A DNA stretch of 64,000 nt from Streptomyces colonosanans (GCF_001866645.1 NZ_MLYP01000085.1:1-64000), one strand, 5' to 3'. Positions 33,904 to 42,332 are shown, counted from the stretch's first letter. Program-made: numbers and translations. The notes: generated by a model from the letters alone, not told the origin.

Positions 33904-34689
33904 ATGGACCTGGAGAGCATCGCCGGCGAGCTGTACGCGCTGCATCCGACCCAGTTCGTCAAGGCGCGAACGGTGCGCACGAACGAGGCACTCACAGCCG
34001 GGAGGGCCGTGCTGGCTGCCCAGATCGGCGCGCTGCGCCGCCCCACGTTGTCGGGGTGGGCCAGCAACCTGCTGGTCCAGTGGAAGCCCGATCAGGTCAC
34101 CCGGCTGCTCCGCCTGGGTGAAGGCCTGCGCCAGGCCCGCCACACCCTTGACCGCGCGAAGCTGAAGAGACTGAATCGGCAGCAGCACGCCCTGGTCGAC
34201 GCGCTGTCACGGCAGGCTCGCGATCTGGCTGCAGCGGCCGGACATCCCATCGGTGAGGCCGCGCAGCGAAAGGCCGAAGAGACCTTGCACGCGGCTCTCG
34301 CGGATCCGGAAGCGGCACGCGTATGGGCCTCCGGTCGGCTCGTCAAAGCCCTCGTCCCTCCCGTCGGGTTCACCGCTGCTGCAGCCGATGCACCCGCCGG
34401 CCCAGCCGCTGCACCGCACAAGGCGAGCGGACGTACGACACCGCCGAGGTCGGCCGGAACCGGGCAGCGGGCCCCTCGGTTGAAGGAGGAACACGATCAG
34501 GCTCAAGCGGCCGTCGAGCGGGCCACAGCGGCGTTGAGGGAACTCGAAGAACGAGTAACCGAACTGGCCCGGCAACTTCACGCCACGGTGGAACTGCGCC
34601 GCCGAGTCCGAAACGATCTCGCCGACGCACGCAAGCGAGTCGTGGAATCAGACCGTGCCGCACAGCAGGCACGGTCCCGACACCGCTGA
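33904..34689 (+). CDS. Coiled-coil protein of unknown function
   Basis: The 261-residue product starts MDLESIAGELYALHPTQFVK. The N-terminal half is helical (RTNEALTAGRAVLAAQIGAL, LSGWASNLLVQWKPDQVTRL, LSRQARDLAAAAG). A Pro/Ala linker (about residues 158-200) precedes a long coiled coil: EEHDQAQAAVERATAALREL, EERVTELARQLHATVELRRR, VRNDLADARKRVVESDRAAQ. The family is familiar from Streptomyces genomes but has no assigned role. ATG at 33904 is preferred; in-frame codons upstream are basic noise. Confidence 0.65.
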   Translation: MDLESIAGELYALHPTQFVKARTVRTNEALTAGRAVLAAQIGALRRPTLSGWASNLLVQWKPDQVTRLLRLGEGLRQARHTLDRAKLKRLNRQQHALVDALSRQARDLAAAAGHPIGEAAQRKAEETLHAALADPEAARVWASGRLVKALVPPVGFTAAAADAPAGPAAAPHKASGRTTPPRSAGTGQRAPRLKEEHDQAQAAVERATAALRELEERVTELARQLHATVELRRRVRNDLADARKRVVESDRAAQQARSRHR

Positions 34690-35078
34690 GACGCGCATGG
34701 GACCGTGCCGAACGTTCGCGGGCCTGCCGGTTCCCTGATTCCGCCCGGTATCGGCAGGCCGTCGGCCTGCTGATGGGATCGCTGGCGGCGTACGCTAAAC
34801 TTGATCTTGAGCTGGTCACCCGCAACTCGGGTCGGCTGGTGCTGCGTCGGTGGTCCAAGGAAAGGCGCCCCGCTTCCTGCGGGGAGATGCAGGTGCAAGA
34901 CCTGCCCGGCGCTCTGATCCGAGCCCCATCCCACCCCAGGCGGGGTGGGGCCCGTGCATTGACACTGACGGCACCTGCGCACGGCGTTCGTGCACCTTCA
35001 CGCCGGGGGCCCATGCAGTGGGCCGACAGCACGGTGGGGAGCATCTGCCCAGCCACTTGCTCGTCCAGGCCCCGGAGT
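34690..35078. other. Mobile-element debris with hairpins
   Basis: No gene seen. Two hairpins stand out: CCCCGC-TTCCT-GCGGGG at 34868-34884, followed by AGATGC and reminiscent of the TnpB-element end hairpins at 42.3 and 57.7 kb, and CCCACCCC-AGGC-GGGGTGGG at 34930-34949. The 33-bp repeat shared with 19.7 kb lies at 35024-35056. Confidence 0.45.
35024..35056. repeat. 33-bp repeat, copy 2
   Basis: Identical over 33 bases to 19676-19708. The flanking bases diverge at once on both sides. Confidence 0.75.
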
Positions 35079-35159
35079 CCTGGCGGTGAGGTCGCCGATG
35101 TACTCGCGCTCCATTCCGGACATGGCCGCGAGCACGGTGAACATGACGCCGGAGGGGTC
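35079..35159 (-). pseudogene. Serine-recombinase fragment
   Basis: The reverse strand reads DPSGVMFTVLAAMSGMEREY-IGDLTAR. The F-x-x-L-A-A-x-[SA]-x-x-E-R-E-x-I helix is the long helix E region of resolvase/invertase-type serine recombinases. About 27 codons survive; the catalytic Ser region and DNA-binding domain are absent. Confidence 0.45.
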
Positions 35160-35163
35160 GTGT

Positions 35164-35325
35164 GAGCGCGCCAACCGCGCACACGCCGAACCACTGCTCG
35201 GGGCCACCACGTCTGTAATCCTGATGGTGCGCACCGCCGTTGACGCCACTGGCCGCGTGGTCGAGATCAGCGAGATGACCACGAACGCGTCGCGATACAT
35301 CCTCGAGTACGACTTCACCTCATAG
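35164..35325 (+). pseudogene. C-terminal UTRA fragment of a HutC/GntR regulator
   Basis: The plus strand reads LLGATTSVILMVRTAVDATG, RVVEISEMTTNASRYILEYD-FTS-stop. This is the final strand-helix unit of a UTRA ligand domain (V-x-R-T-A-x-D-x-x-G-x-x-V-E-x..S-x-Y-x-L-E-Y). The winged-helix half is missing. It abuts the antisense recombinase fragment within five bases, marking a junction. Confidence 0.65.
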
Positions 35326-35396
35326 CCTCAGCGCTGCCATAAACCCCTGCCGAACTGTCCGGCAGGGACTCACGGGTGCCGCCAGAAGCATCCAAA

Positions 35397-35423
35397 GCCG
35401 ACCGCACTCAGCGTGCGGTCGGC
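35397..35423. terminator. Hairpin between converging ends
   Basis: GCCGACCGCAC and GTGCGGTCGGC enclose TCAGC, an 11-bp perfect stem, between the UTRA fragment and the convergent reverse-strand amidohydrolase. A weaker hairpin (CTGCCG/CGGCAG) lies just before, at 35348-35366. Confidence 0.7.
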
Positions 35424-35501
35424 CTCGGGGCTGTCCCTGTCGGCAACGGTCAATGGAGCAGCAGACCGGACAGAGGACAGGGGCAGGATCTCATCCGTCC
35501 G

Positions 35502-37241
35502 TCACAGCGCGCCGTACTCCCCGACCCGGCGGCCCGCGACCCACGTCTGGAGGACGTTCGTCTGCCACAGCGCACGTCCGCGCGGCAGGTCGAACGGGTC
35601 CGTGTCGACAAGGATGAAGTCCGCCCACTTGCCGGGCTCGAGGCTGCCGAGGACCTTCTCCTGGTGGGCCGCGTACGCCGCGTCGAGCGTGAAGGACCGC
35701 AGCGCCTCGACCGGGGTCATCGCCTGCTGCGGGTACCACCCGCCCGCCGGACTGCCGTCGCGGTCGGTGCGGGTGACCGCGGCATGCAGGCCGTCGAACG
35801 GGTTCGAGGACGAGACCGGGAAGTCCGAGCCCGACGCGACGACCGTCCCCTGGTCGAGCATCGTGCGCCAGGCGTATGCGCCCTTGATGCGCTCGGAGCC
35901 GACACGGGTCTCGGCCATGTTCATGTCGTCTGTGGCGTGCACCGGCTGCATGGAGGCGATGATCCCCAGCCGCTTGAAACGAGGAATGTCGTCCAGCGCG
36001 ACGACCTGGGCGTGTTCGATGCGGTGCCGCAGCTTCTTGTCTCCCACGGTACGGAACCCGTTCTCATAGGCATCCAGCACGACGCGGTTGCCCAGGTCTC
36101 CGATGGCGTGCACCGCGACCTGGTAGCCGCCGCGCAGGACCCGCTCCACCCGCCGGTTCAGTTCGGCGGGCTCCATCTGGAGCAGCCCCTTGGTCGACGG
36201 CATGTCGCTGTACGGGGTGATCAGGGCCGCACCGTGGCTGCCCAGAGCGCCGTCGATGTACAGCTTGACCGTGCGCACGCGCAACATGTCGCGTGCGTAC
36301 GAGTCGGTGCGTGCGTCCGCACCGACCTCGGTGAAGGCGTCGAAGTCGAGGAAAGCGTTCACCCGGAGGGTGAGCATCCCTTCGTCGGCGAGCTGCCGCA
36401 GAACCACGATGCCGTCCGCGCTTGTGCCGGCGTCCGAGACGGAGGTGAGACCGACGGCGCCCAGCCGTGTCTGTGCGGCCAGGGCGCGCATCCGGACGTC
36501 GTCCAAGGTGGGCACGGGCAGCTTGGAGGTGATGAACTCCTGTGCCGCGTCGACCAGTACGCCCGTCGGGTTGCCGGATGCGTCGCGCTCGACGTGGCCG
36601 CCCGACGGATCGGGGGTGTCGGCGGTGACGCCCGCAATCTGCAGCGCCTTGGTGTTGGCCACGCCCGCGTGGCCGTCGATCCGCACCAGCCATACGGGGC
36701 GGTCGGAGACCACGGCATCCAGGTCCTGGGCGGTGGGCAACCGCCCCAGACCCCAGATCACCTCGTTCCAGCCCCGGCCCTGGATCCAGGTCATCTCCGG
36801 GTGGGCCGTGGCGTAGGCGGCGAGCCGGTCCATGGCCTCCTGGAGGGACTTCGTCCCCGTGAGGTCGAGTTGGACGGCGAGCTCTCCGAGACCCCAGAGG
36901 TGCCCGTGGGCGTCATGCAGACCGGGCAGGAGTACGCGTCCCCGGCCGTCGAGACGGCGGGCGCCGCGCGCCGCGCCCGGGTCGAGGGCGGCGACCTGGC
37001 CGCTGGGGGTGACCAGCATGCTGGAGAACCGGCGCAGGCGGCCGTTGGCGATCGTGTATCCGCGTATGTTGTCCACGACCAGGGCACCGCCCTCCGTGGC
37101 CGCGCTGCGGGTCGCGGCGGCTGCAGTTCCCGCAAGCGCCGCCGGCGCGGCAGCCGCTGCGGCACCGGCGCCGAGCAGCTTGAGGAACTGGGCCCGGTCG
37201 ATACGGGGGCCGGGCGGGATCGGGCAGCAAGCGTTGCACAT
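35502..37241 (-). CDS. YtcJ-like secreted amidohydrolase
   Basis: The 579-residue metal-dependent hydrolase has an N-terminal export signal (AQFLKLLGAGAAAAAAPAAL). Metal-site motifs of the YtcJ/N-substituted formamide deformylase group are present: LLPGLHDAHGHLWGLGE, RGWNEVIWGLGRLPTAQDLD, VKLYIDGALGSHGAALI (carboxylate-Lys region), AVHAIGDLGNR, RIEHAQVV and VASGSDFPVSSSNP. Members hydrolyse amides of unknown physiological origin. ATG at 37241 follows GGGAG. The gene stands alone, with no regulator nearby apart from an AraC fragment. Confidence 0.82.
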   Translation of the reverse strand: MCNACCPIPPGPRIDRAQFLKLLGAGAAAAAAPAALAGTAAAATRSAATEGGALVVDNIRGYTIANGRLRRFSSMLVTPSGQVAALDPGAARGARRLDGRGRVLLPGLHDAHGHLWGLGELAVQLDLTGTKSLQEAMDRLAAYATAHPEMTWIQGRGWNEVIWGLGRLPTAQDLDAVVSDRPVWLVRIDGHAGVANTKALQIAGVTADTPDPSGGHVERDASGNPTGVLVDAAQEFITSKLPVPTLDDVRMRALAAQTRLGAVGLTSVSDAGTSADGIVVLRQLADEGMLTLRVNAFLDFDAFTEVGADARTDSYARDMLRVRTVKLYIDGALGSHGAALITPYSDMPSTKGLLQMEPAELNRRVERVLRGGYQVAVHAIGDLGNRVVLDAYENGFRTVGDKKLRHRIEHAQVVALDDIPRFKRLGIIASMQPVHATDDMNMAETRVGSERIKGAYAWRTMLDQGTVVASGSDFPVSSSNPFDGLHAAVTRTDRDGSPAGGWYPQQAMTPVEALRSFTLDAAYAAHQEKVLGSLEPGKWADFILVDTDPFDLPRGRALWQTNVLQTWVAGRRVGEYGAL

Positions 37242-37480
37242 GAGTGACTCCCAGGGGGCTGAGCATGACCGGGGGGTGGCTGCCGAACGCTCAATGATCA
37301 AAAACTAGTGAGCGAAAATCCGTCCGGTCAAGGTGTGTGCACGCTGAAAGAAACGTCTTGTCACACCGTCAAATCTGCCGATCCGGTGGCTCCCCACAGT
37401 TGATGTCCCCCACTGCCGCAGGCCGAACTCCCGTCCTGGTACGTGGCGCTGAACACTCCGGCTGTCGGTGACGCGCTGCC

Positions 37481-37683
37481 GTCATCGCCGCCCGCTTCAC
37501 CAGCGCGGTCGGCGAGCCGCCGCTCACATATCTCACTGGCTGGCGGATGGCCCTGGCCGCGGACCTGCTGCGCGACACGGAGGACACCGTCGCCGCGGTG
37601 GCGCGCGAGGTGGGATACGAGGACGCATTCGCGTTCAGCGTGGCGTTCAAGCGGGCACGCGGGGTCAGCCCGACGGACTGCGA
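37481..37683 (+). pseudogene. AraC-family regulator C-terminal remnant
   Basis: The plus strand reads VIAARFTSAVGEPPLTYLTG, WRMALAADLLRDTEDTVAAV, AREVGYEDAFAFSVAFKRAR-GVSPTD. This is the second helix-turn-helix of AraC regulators (A-x-x-V-G-Y-x-[DS]-x-x-x-F-x-x-x-F-x-R-x-x-G-x-x-P). It then runs directly into the TagC-like fragment in another frame. Confidence 0.75.
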
Positions 37684-38156
37684 AGTACACGCCGGTGGCC
37701 GCCGCGACCGAGCACACCTGCTCGATCGACCCGGTCAACAACCGGCTGATCGTCCGCTACCACCTCAGCGACGGCAAGCACGTCGCGGTCTACGACCTCG
37801 CCGCCGCGACGAACGGCGACTTCTCCTCGCCGCTCGCCGACTTCAAGCAGCCGAGCCTGCCGGCGCTGTCGATGACGCTCCAGGGCTACGCAGCCTACGG
37901 CCAGTATCTGTACCTGCTCACCGGGACGTCCTACGACGCCAGCGGCGGTGTGGTGAACTCCGAGGTCACCTGTGTCGACATGAACACAGCCAAGATCGCG
38001 CAGGGCCCGGTCCTCACCAAGGCGGGCTCGACCCTCGTCTTCCGTGAGCCGGAAGGCCTAGGCATCTATCAGACGGCGGCCGGCGAGGTCCGGCTGTTCC
38101 TCGGCTTCGCCTCAGGCAACGTCGGCGACCGCCGCTCGAACCTGTTTTACAAAACG
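37684..38156 (+). pseudogene. TagC/P68-RBP-like beta-propeller protein fragment
   Basis: The plus strand reads KYTPVAAATEHTCSIDPVNN, RLIVRYHLSDGKHVAVYDLA, TLQGYAAYGQYLYLLTGTSY, EVTCVDMNTAKIAQGPVLTK, REPEGLGIYQTAAGEVRLFL and GFASGNVGDRRSNLFYKT. This is the C-terminal part of the teichoic-acid protein C/phage P68 receptor-binding-like propeller common in Streptomyces secreted proteins. The N-terminus is replaced by the AraC fragment, and the last residues by an IS5 remnant. Confidence 0.7.
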
Positions 38157-38176
38157 CACTCGTCTAGGGTCCGTCT

Positions 38177-38290
38177 TCAAAGTGATCTTGCCCAGGGCAG
38201 GAACGACGCCAGGCAGACCGCTGCTTCGTATGAGGTGGCGGTCTTGTCGTACCTGTCCGCAAGTGCCGTGGCAGGCAGCGTTTGCCCGTT
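38177..38290 (-). pseudogene. IS5-family transposase C-terminal remnant
   Basis: The reverse strand ends LADRYDKTATSYEAAVCLAS-FLPWARSL-stop. This is the T-R-Y-D-K-x-A-x-x-Y-x-A-A-x-x-L-A-S-x-x-x-W-x-R-S C-terminus of IS5/IS427-group transposases. The element end lies about 20 bases further, where it interrupts the TagC-like frame near 38157. The rest of the transposase is gone. Confidence 0.7.
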
Positions 38291-38301
38291 GAGGAGCGGC
38301 G

Positions 38302-38405
38302 TCGTGGGGGCACCTCCCGCTCTGGGGGTCCCCCCGCTCGAGCGGAGCCGAGAGTGGGGGAGAAGCCGAGAGTGGGGGAGCGTGCTCTGGGGGTCCCCCC
38401 TGCTC
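38302..38405. repeat. Streptomyces intergenic G/C hairpin repeats
   Basis: Alternating units: GGGGGTCCCCCC (twice), CGCTCGAGCG, and a 16-bp unit GCCGAGAGTGGGGGAG repeated directly at 38347-38362 and 38365-38380. The same family occurs at the window start. It may terminate transcription of the reverse-strand ligA ending at 38535. Confidence 0.6.
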
Positions 38406-38534
38406 GCGCACGTAGGGATTCCGGTCGGCGCGACCCCAGGGCCTGATGCCGACCGGTCCTGCGGCTCTCGTGGGTGTCGCGCACGATCGCAGGCGGGGCG
38501 GCTCGCTTGCCGCCCCGCCTGCGGTGAAGGGGGG

Positions 38535-40571
38535 TCAGGCGAGGTAATCGGCGACCAGCGCGGCGAACTCGTCCTCGGTGAGTACCCTCGTGCCGAGTTG
38601 CTCGGCCTTGGCCAGCTTGGACCCGGCACCCTCGCCGGCGACAAGGATGGTCGTCTTCTTCGACACGCTGCTGGAGGCCGTCCCGGCCGCGCGCTCGATG
38701 AGTTCGTTCATTTCGTTGCGGTTGCGTCCGGCCAGAGGCCCGTGCATGCCACCCGTGACGACGACCGTCTCGCCCGCCAGCGGCTTGCTTACCGTGTCCG
38801 CATCGTCGGCGGCGGGCTCGACCATGTTCACTCCGGCCTTGGCCAGCTTGTCGATGACCGGTCCCAGTGTGGCGACGTGAGCCGCGATCTTCGGGGCGTT
38901 GGCCCCCGGAAGCTTGTTGACCTCGGCCAGCTCATCCGCCGTGGCAGCCCGGATGGCGTCCATCGTGCCGAAGTGACGGGCGATCTCCCGCGAGAGCGTT
39001 CGGCCGGTCCGCACCACACCCAGCGCGCAGAACACCCTGCTCAGCGGCTGCTTCTTGGCCTTGGCGAGCTGGACCAGCAGCGAGTCGGCGCGCTTGTCGC
39101 TTCCGGTCGCCTCGGCGAGCTGCTCCCGGGTGAGGAAGAACAGATCGGCGACGTCGTCGACCAGACCGGCCTCGACGAGAGCCTCCAGATAGGTCACGCC
39201 CAGACCGTCGATATCGAGCTGGTCGCGGCCCACGGCGTACCTCAAGGACGGGATCTTTCCGCACCCGCCGCTCGCCCCGCCCGCGCATTCCCACCGTTCA
39301 CCGGACTTGTCGATGTCCCCGCCGCATCCCGGGCACGCCTCGGGCAGGACGATGTCGGTCTCCTCGCCCGTACGCAGAGTCACCACGGGCGCTTCGACGC
39401 GCGGGATGATGTCGCCCGCTTTGTAGAGCAGGACGGTGTCGCCCACCTTCAGGTCGCTGTTGCGGATGAAGGCGGGGTTGTGCAGTGTCGCGTAGGTGAC
39501 GGTGCTGCCGTCGACCTCCACCGGCTCCAGCACGGCGCGCGGGGCGATGTGTCCGGTGCGGCCTATGTTCCACTCGACCGCGAGGAGCTTGGTCTGCGCC
39601 TCCACGGGCGGCAGCTTGTAGGCGATGGCCCAGTGCGGGTGACGCGTGCCGAAACCGGCAGCCTGCTGCTCGGCGTAGTCGTTGGCCTTGATCACCACTC
39701 CGTCGATCCCGAACGGCAACTCGGGGCGCAGCTGCTGTATCTCCTCGACGCGGGCCTGCGCCTGGGCCAGCGTGGCGTACACGCGCAGCCCGATGTCGGT
39801 GGCGGAGGTGGTCTGCACACCCAGGGCGGCGACCTGACTCATGACGGCCTCGTGGCTGGTGCCGGTGAGGAAGCCGGCGCCGTCCAGCTCCAACGCCCCG
39901 TAGGCGAAGAAGGTGGTCTTGATGGTGTACGGCCGGTCCTTGGCTCGCAGAGTTCCGGCCGTGCCGTTGCGCGGGTTGGAGAAGACCTTCGCGTGGTGCG
40001 CGGCGCGGATCTCGTTCGCCTTCTCGAACTGGTCCCGGGTCAGCAGGACCTCACCGCGGATCTCCACGGTGGCGCCGCCGGGCACCTGGGCGGGAAGGCC
40101 GATGATCGAGCCGATCGCGTGGCTGAGGTCCTCACCATGCGTGCCGTTCCCCCGTCCGACGAGCTGCACCAGGCGCCCGTCGCGGTAGCGCGCCGCCATC
40201 GCAGCCCCGTCCAGCTTCGGCTCCACCGCGTAGCCACCCTCCACCGGGTGGTCGATCCGGCGGGCCAGGGACGCGTCCCATTTCACCAGGCCCTCGGCGT
40301 CGAAGACGTTGTCGAGGGAGAGCATGGCCACGGTGTGCGCCACATCGCCCACGCCGCCGCTGACCTTCCCGGTGGGGGAGTCCGCCCGGACGTGGTCGGG
40401 GTGCGCCAGTTCGTAGGCGGCGATGCCGCGGGCGAGGACGTCATAGGAGGCGTCGTCGAGGGTGGTGTCCCCGTCCCCGTAGTACGCCGCGCTCGCGGCG
40501 AGGGCCTGCTCGACCGCGTGGTCGTAGGAGGCGCGGTCGGTCAGCGAAAGGGCAGGTGCGGCAGTCGTCAT
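38535..40571 (-). CDS. ligA: NAD-dependent DNA ligase LigA
   Basis: The 678-residue ligase has all expected domains: domain Ia (ASYDHAVEQALAASAAYYGD), the adenylation domain with catalytic Lys in AVEPKLDGAAMA (K119), KVFSNPRNGTAGTLR, FGIDGVVIKAND, the OB fold (WNIGRTGHIAPRAVLEPVEV), a Cys4 zinc finger (CPGCGG..C..C), helix-hairpin-helix (LPGANAPKIAAHVATLG) and a C-terminal BRCT domain (LAGETVVVTGGMHGP). It seals nicks in the cytosol. ATG at 40571 begins MTTAAPALSL. Surrounded by mobile debris with no replication genes nearby, so it may be a second ligase; whether another LigA exists cannot be seen here. Confidence 0.93.
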   Translation of the reverse strand: MTTAAPALSLTDRASYDHAVEQALAASAAYYGDGDTTLDDASYDVLARGIAAYELAHPDHVRADSPTGKVSGGVGDVAHTVAMLSLDNVFDAEGLVKWDASLARRIDHPVEGGYAVEPKLDGAAMAARYRDGRLVQLVGRGNGTHGEDLSHAIGSIIGLPAQVPGGATVEIRGEVLLTRDQFEKANEIRAAHHAKVFSNPRNGTAGTLRAKDRPYTIKTTFFAYGALELDGAGFLTGTSHEAVMSQVAALGVQTTSATDIGLRVYATLAQAQARVEEIQQLRPELPFGIDGVVIKANDYAEQQAAGFGTRHPHWAIAYKLPPVEAQTKLLAVEWNIGRTGHIAPRAVLEPVEVDGSTVTYATLHNPAFIRNSDLKVGDTVLLYKAGDIIPRVEAPVVTLRTGEETDIVLPEACPGCGGDIDKSGERWECAGGASGGCGKIPSLRYAVGRDQLDIDGLGVTYLEALVEAGLVDDVADLFFLTREQLAEATGSDKRADSLLVQLAKAKKQPLSRVFCALGVVRTGRTLSREIARHFGTMDAIRAATADELAEVNKLPGANAPKIAAHVATLGPVIDKLAKAGVNMVEPAADDADTVSKPLAGETVVVTGGMHGPLAGRNRNEMNELIERAAGTASSSVSKKTTILVAGEGAGSKLAKAEQLGTRVLTEDEFAALVADYLA

Positions 40572-40727
40572 GCGGTGATCCTTGCGTAGGGGTCTGACAA
40601 TCGGGTTCCGCACGCTCGTGAAAGGCGCTATGACAGAAGCCGGGCAGCGCTGAGAACGCCCGGTCTCCGGCGCCACGCCGGTGCCCGATTCCACCGCGTC
40701 ACACCGCTGCCGCCACCACCCACCTCC

Positions 40728-40764
40728 GAGTACCTACTTGGCCAGACCGGTCAAGTAGGTACTC
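40728..40764. promoter_or_regulatory. 13-bp palindrome, candidate HxlR-type operator
   Basis: GAGTACCTACTTG and its exact complement CAAGTAGGTACTC flank an 11-base spacer containing ACCGGT. Such long exact palindromes are typical of operators. The AAGTA..TACTT arms recall the HxlR site at 25.34 kb. It lies 157 bases upstream of ligA, but no regulator gene is adjacent; the neighbour is an IS5 remnant. Confidence 0.55.
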
Positions 40765-40800
40765 ATTCACAGCACCGGGCGGGCGAGGCCAGGAGCCCGG

Positions 40801-40956
40801 CCACCGAAGTTCGACAAAACCGACTGCCGCGAGCGCCACGCCGTCGAATGCGGGATCAACCGCCACAAGCGACCGGGCCGTAGCTACGAGGTACGACAGC
40901 TTGCGGTCCGTTATGAGGCGAGCGTGCTGGTCGCGGTCCTCAACGAGTGGCTGTGA
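40801..40956 (+). pseudogene. IS5-family transposase C-terminal remnant
   Basis: The plus strand reads PPKFDKTDCRERHAVECGIN, RHKRPGRSYEVRQLAVRYEA, SVLVAVLNEWL-stop. It matches the ERHAVECGINRLK..LAVRYEA end of an IS5 subgroup different from the fragments at 3.9 and 38.2 kb. About 51 codons remain, with small substitutions (RH for RL). Confidence 0.7.
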
Positions 40957-40985
40957 GCCGGCACCGTCCTCGTGGCGCGGGAAGT

Positions 40986-41333
40986 TCAGCGGTGGCTCAG
41001 AACGTTGACCACGCGGCCGTTGGGGTCGCGGACGAAGAACCGCCGTACGCCCCACTCCTCGTCCTGCAGGGGGTGAATGATCTCCGCGCCGCTGTCCCGC
41101 ATGATGGTGTAAGCCGCCTCGACGTCGTCGACTTCGACGCTCACATCAGGGGTGACCGGGGCGGTTTTGTCGCCGGTCACAACGCTGACCTGGGCCGCCG
41201 GGTTGGATGGCGAGGCAAGCGTCATAATCCAGCCGAGATTCATGACTTCTTCAAAGCCCAGCAGGCCATAGAACTCCCGGCTCTCCTTCGCAGCCTCTGA
41301 CTGAATGATGGGCATGACACGGCGAACGGCCAT
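40986..41333 (-). CDS. VOC-family (glyoxalase-fold) protein
   Basis: A 115-residue single VOC module: RRVMPIIQSEAAKESREFYG, LLGFEEVMNLGWIMTLASPS, VSVEVDDVEAAYTIMRDSGA, EIIHPLQDEEWGVRRFFVRD, PNGRVVNVLSHR. This is the paired beta-alpha-beta-beta-beta pattern of glyoxalase/bleomycin-resistance-like proteins. Substrate unknown. ATG at 41333 is preceded by AGGAG; upstream in-frame codons are not conserved. Confidence 0.85.
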   Translation of the reverse strand: MAVRRVMPIIQSEAAKESREFYGLLGFEEVMNLGWIMTLASPSNPAAQVSVVTGDKTAPVTPDVSVEVDDVEAAYTIMRDSGAEIIHPLQDEEWGVRRFFVRDPNGRVVNVLSHR

Positions 41334-41480
41334 TGACGACTCCTGAAGAGAACACACACGGATCCAACACTGTCCAGGGGTACTACGGTCCGTCCGTCGC
41401 CGCACGCACTTTCGCGACACGGCTTTTAGCGGGATGAGCCGTCCAGGACGTGCCCGTAGACGGTGGCGTTGCCCGCCCGA

Positions 41481-42311
41481 TCAAGCGCCGTCGATGCGGT
41501 CGAGCAGCGCCCGGGCCTCGGCGGTGCGGCGGTGGTCCGGGCCGAAGGCGGCAAGACAGGTGTCGTGGGCAGCCGCGGCCCGGGTGCGGGCCTCGGTACC
41601 GTGGCCCAGCCCCAGGAGGGCGGTGGCCATTGCCAGTTCGACCGCACCGGAATCCGGGCGGTGCTGCTCCTTGGGCAGGCTCCGGTGCAGCTCGTCGGCG
41701 CGTTCCGCCTCGACAAGAGCCTCACCGTGGCGGGCTTGGGCGTTGAGACTGCGGGCCAGGCCGAGCTGCAGAACCAGGGTGAACCGGTCCGGTACGCGAT
41801 GGGTGGCGATGGCTTCACGGGCGAGCGCCTCGGCCTCCGGGTGGCGGCCCTGCGCGTTGAGCGCGTACACCAGTCCGTTGCGGGCGGCCGCCGCTATGAA
41901 TGGCATCTCCGGCCCCGTGCCGCGGGCCGCGGCACGGGCGACAGCGGCGCACTCTTCCTCGCATTCGACGTGCCGGGCGAGCGCGCTCAGTGTCTGGGCG
42001 CGGTTCGAGCGCAGTTGCAGGGTCTGCGGGTGTTCGACGCCGAAGATCCTGCCGAAGACCGGCAGCAGTGCGTCATATGTGGAAGCGGCCTCAGCATGGC
42101 GGCCCTGGGCGTCCGTCGCGAGCGCGGCGATGCTCAGCGCCAACGGTGCGTACGGGTCGTCGCGCGGCCGGGACCGGGCCGCGGCCACGGCGCGGGCCTC
42201 GGCCTCCGCCTCGGCATAATCCCCGGCTTGGTACAAGGCTGTGGCCTGCGTCAACGGCGATCTCGTCTTTCGCCCGGCGTCGTTTCGGCCGCGCGACCCG
42301 AAGAGTTTCAT
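41481..42311 (-). CDS. Tetratricopeptide-repeat protein
   Basis: A 276-residue helical protein with about six TPR-like units: ATALYQAGDYAEAEAEARAV, ALATDAQGRHAEAASTYDAL, VEHPQTLQLRSNRAQTLSAL, GLVYALNAQGRHPEAEALAR, LARSLNAQARHGEALVEAER and FGPDHRRTAEARALLDRI. The HPxT..R.N-A spacing resembles the C-terminal TPRs of Streptomyces NB-ARC/SARP-type proteins, but no ATPase domain is present, so it is either a stand-alone protein or a detached domain. ATG at 42311 follows AAGGAG. A TnpB-type hairpin lies in its leader. Confidence 0.75.
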   Translation of the reverse strand: MKLFGSRGRNDAGRKTRSPLTQATALYQAGDYAEAEAEARAVAAARSRPRDDPYAPLALSIAALATDAQGRHAEAASTYDALLPVFGRIFGVEHPQTLQLRSNRAQTLSALARHVECEEECAAVARAAARGTGPEMPFIAAAARNGLVYALNAQGRHPEAEALAREAIATHRVPDRFTLVLQLGLARSLNAQARHGEALVEAERADELHRSLPKEQHRPDSGAVELAMATALLGLGHGTEARTRAAAAHDTCLAAFGPDHRRTAEARALLDRIDGA

Positions 42312-42332
42312 CGGCAACTCCTTGCGTGGAAA

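Noticed and set aside
35376..37247. 623-codon plus-strand frame opposite the YtcJ-like amidohydrolase
   Set aside because: The reverse strand has all catalytic motifs; this is its shadow.
38347..38380. Direct 16-bp repeats that might suggest a CRISPR array
   Set aside because: Only two units with a 2-base spacer, and the units belong to the Streptomyces intergenic hairpin family; no cas genes.
37443..40589. A 1048-codon plus-strand open frame
   Set aside because: Only its first part reads as protein (the TagC-like fragment); the rest is antisense to ligA.
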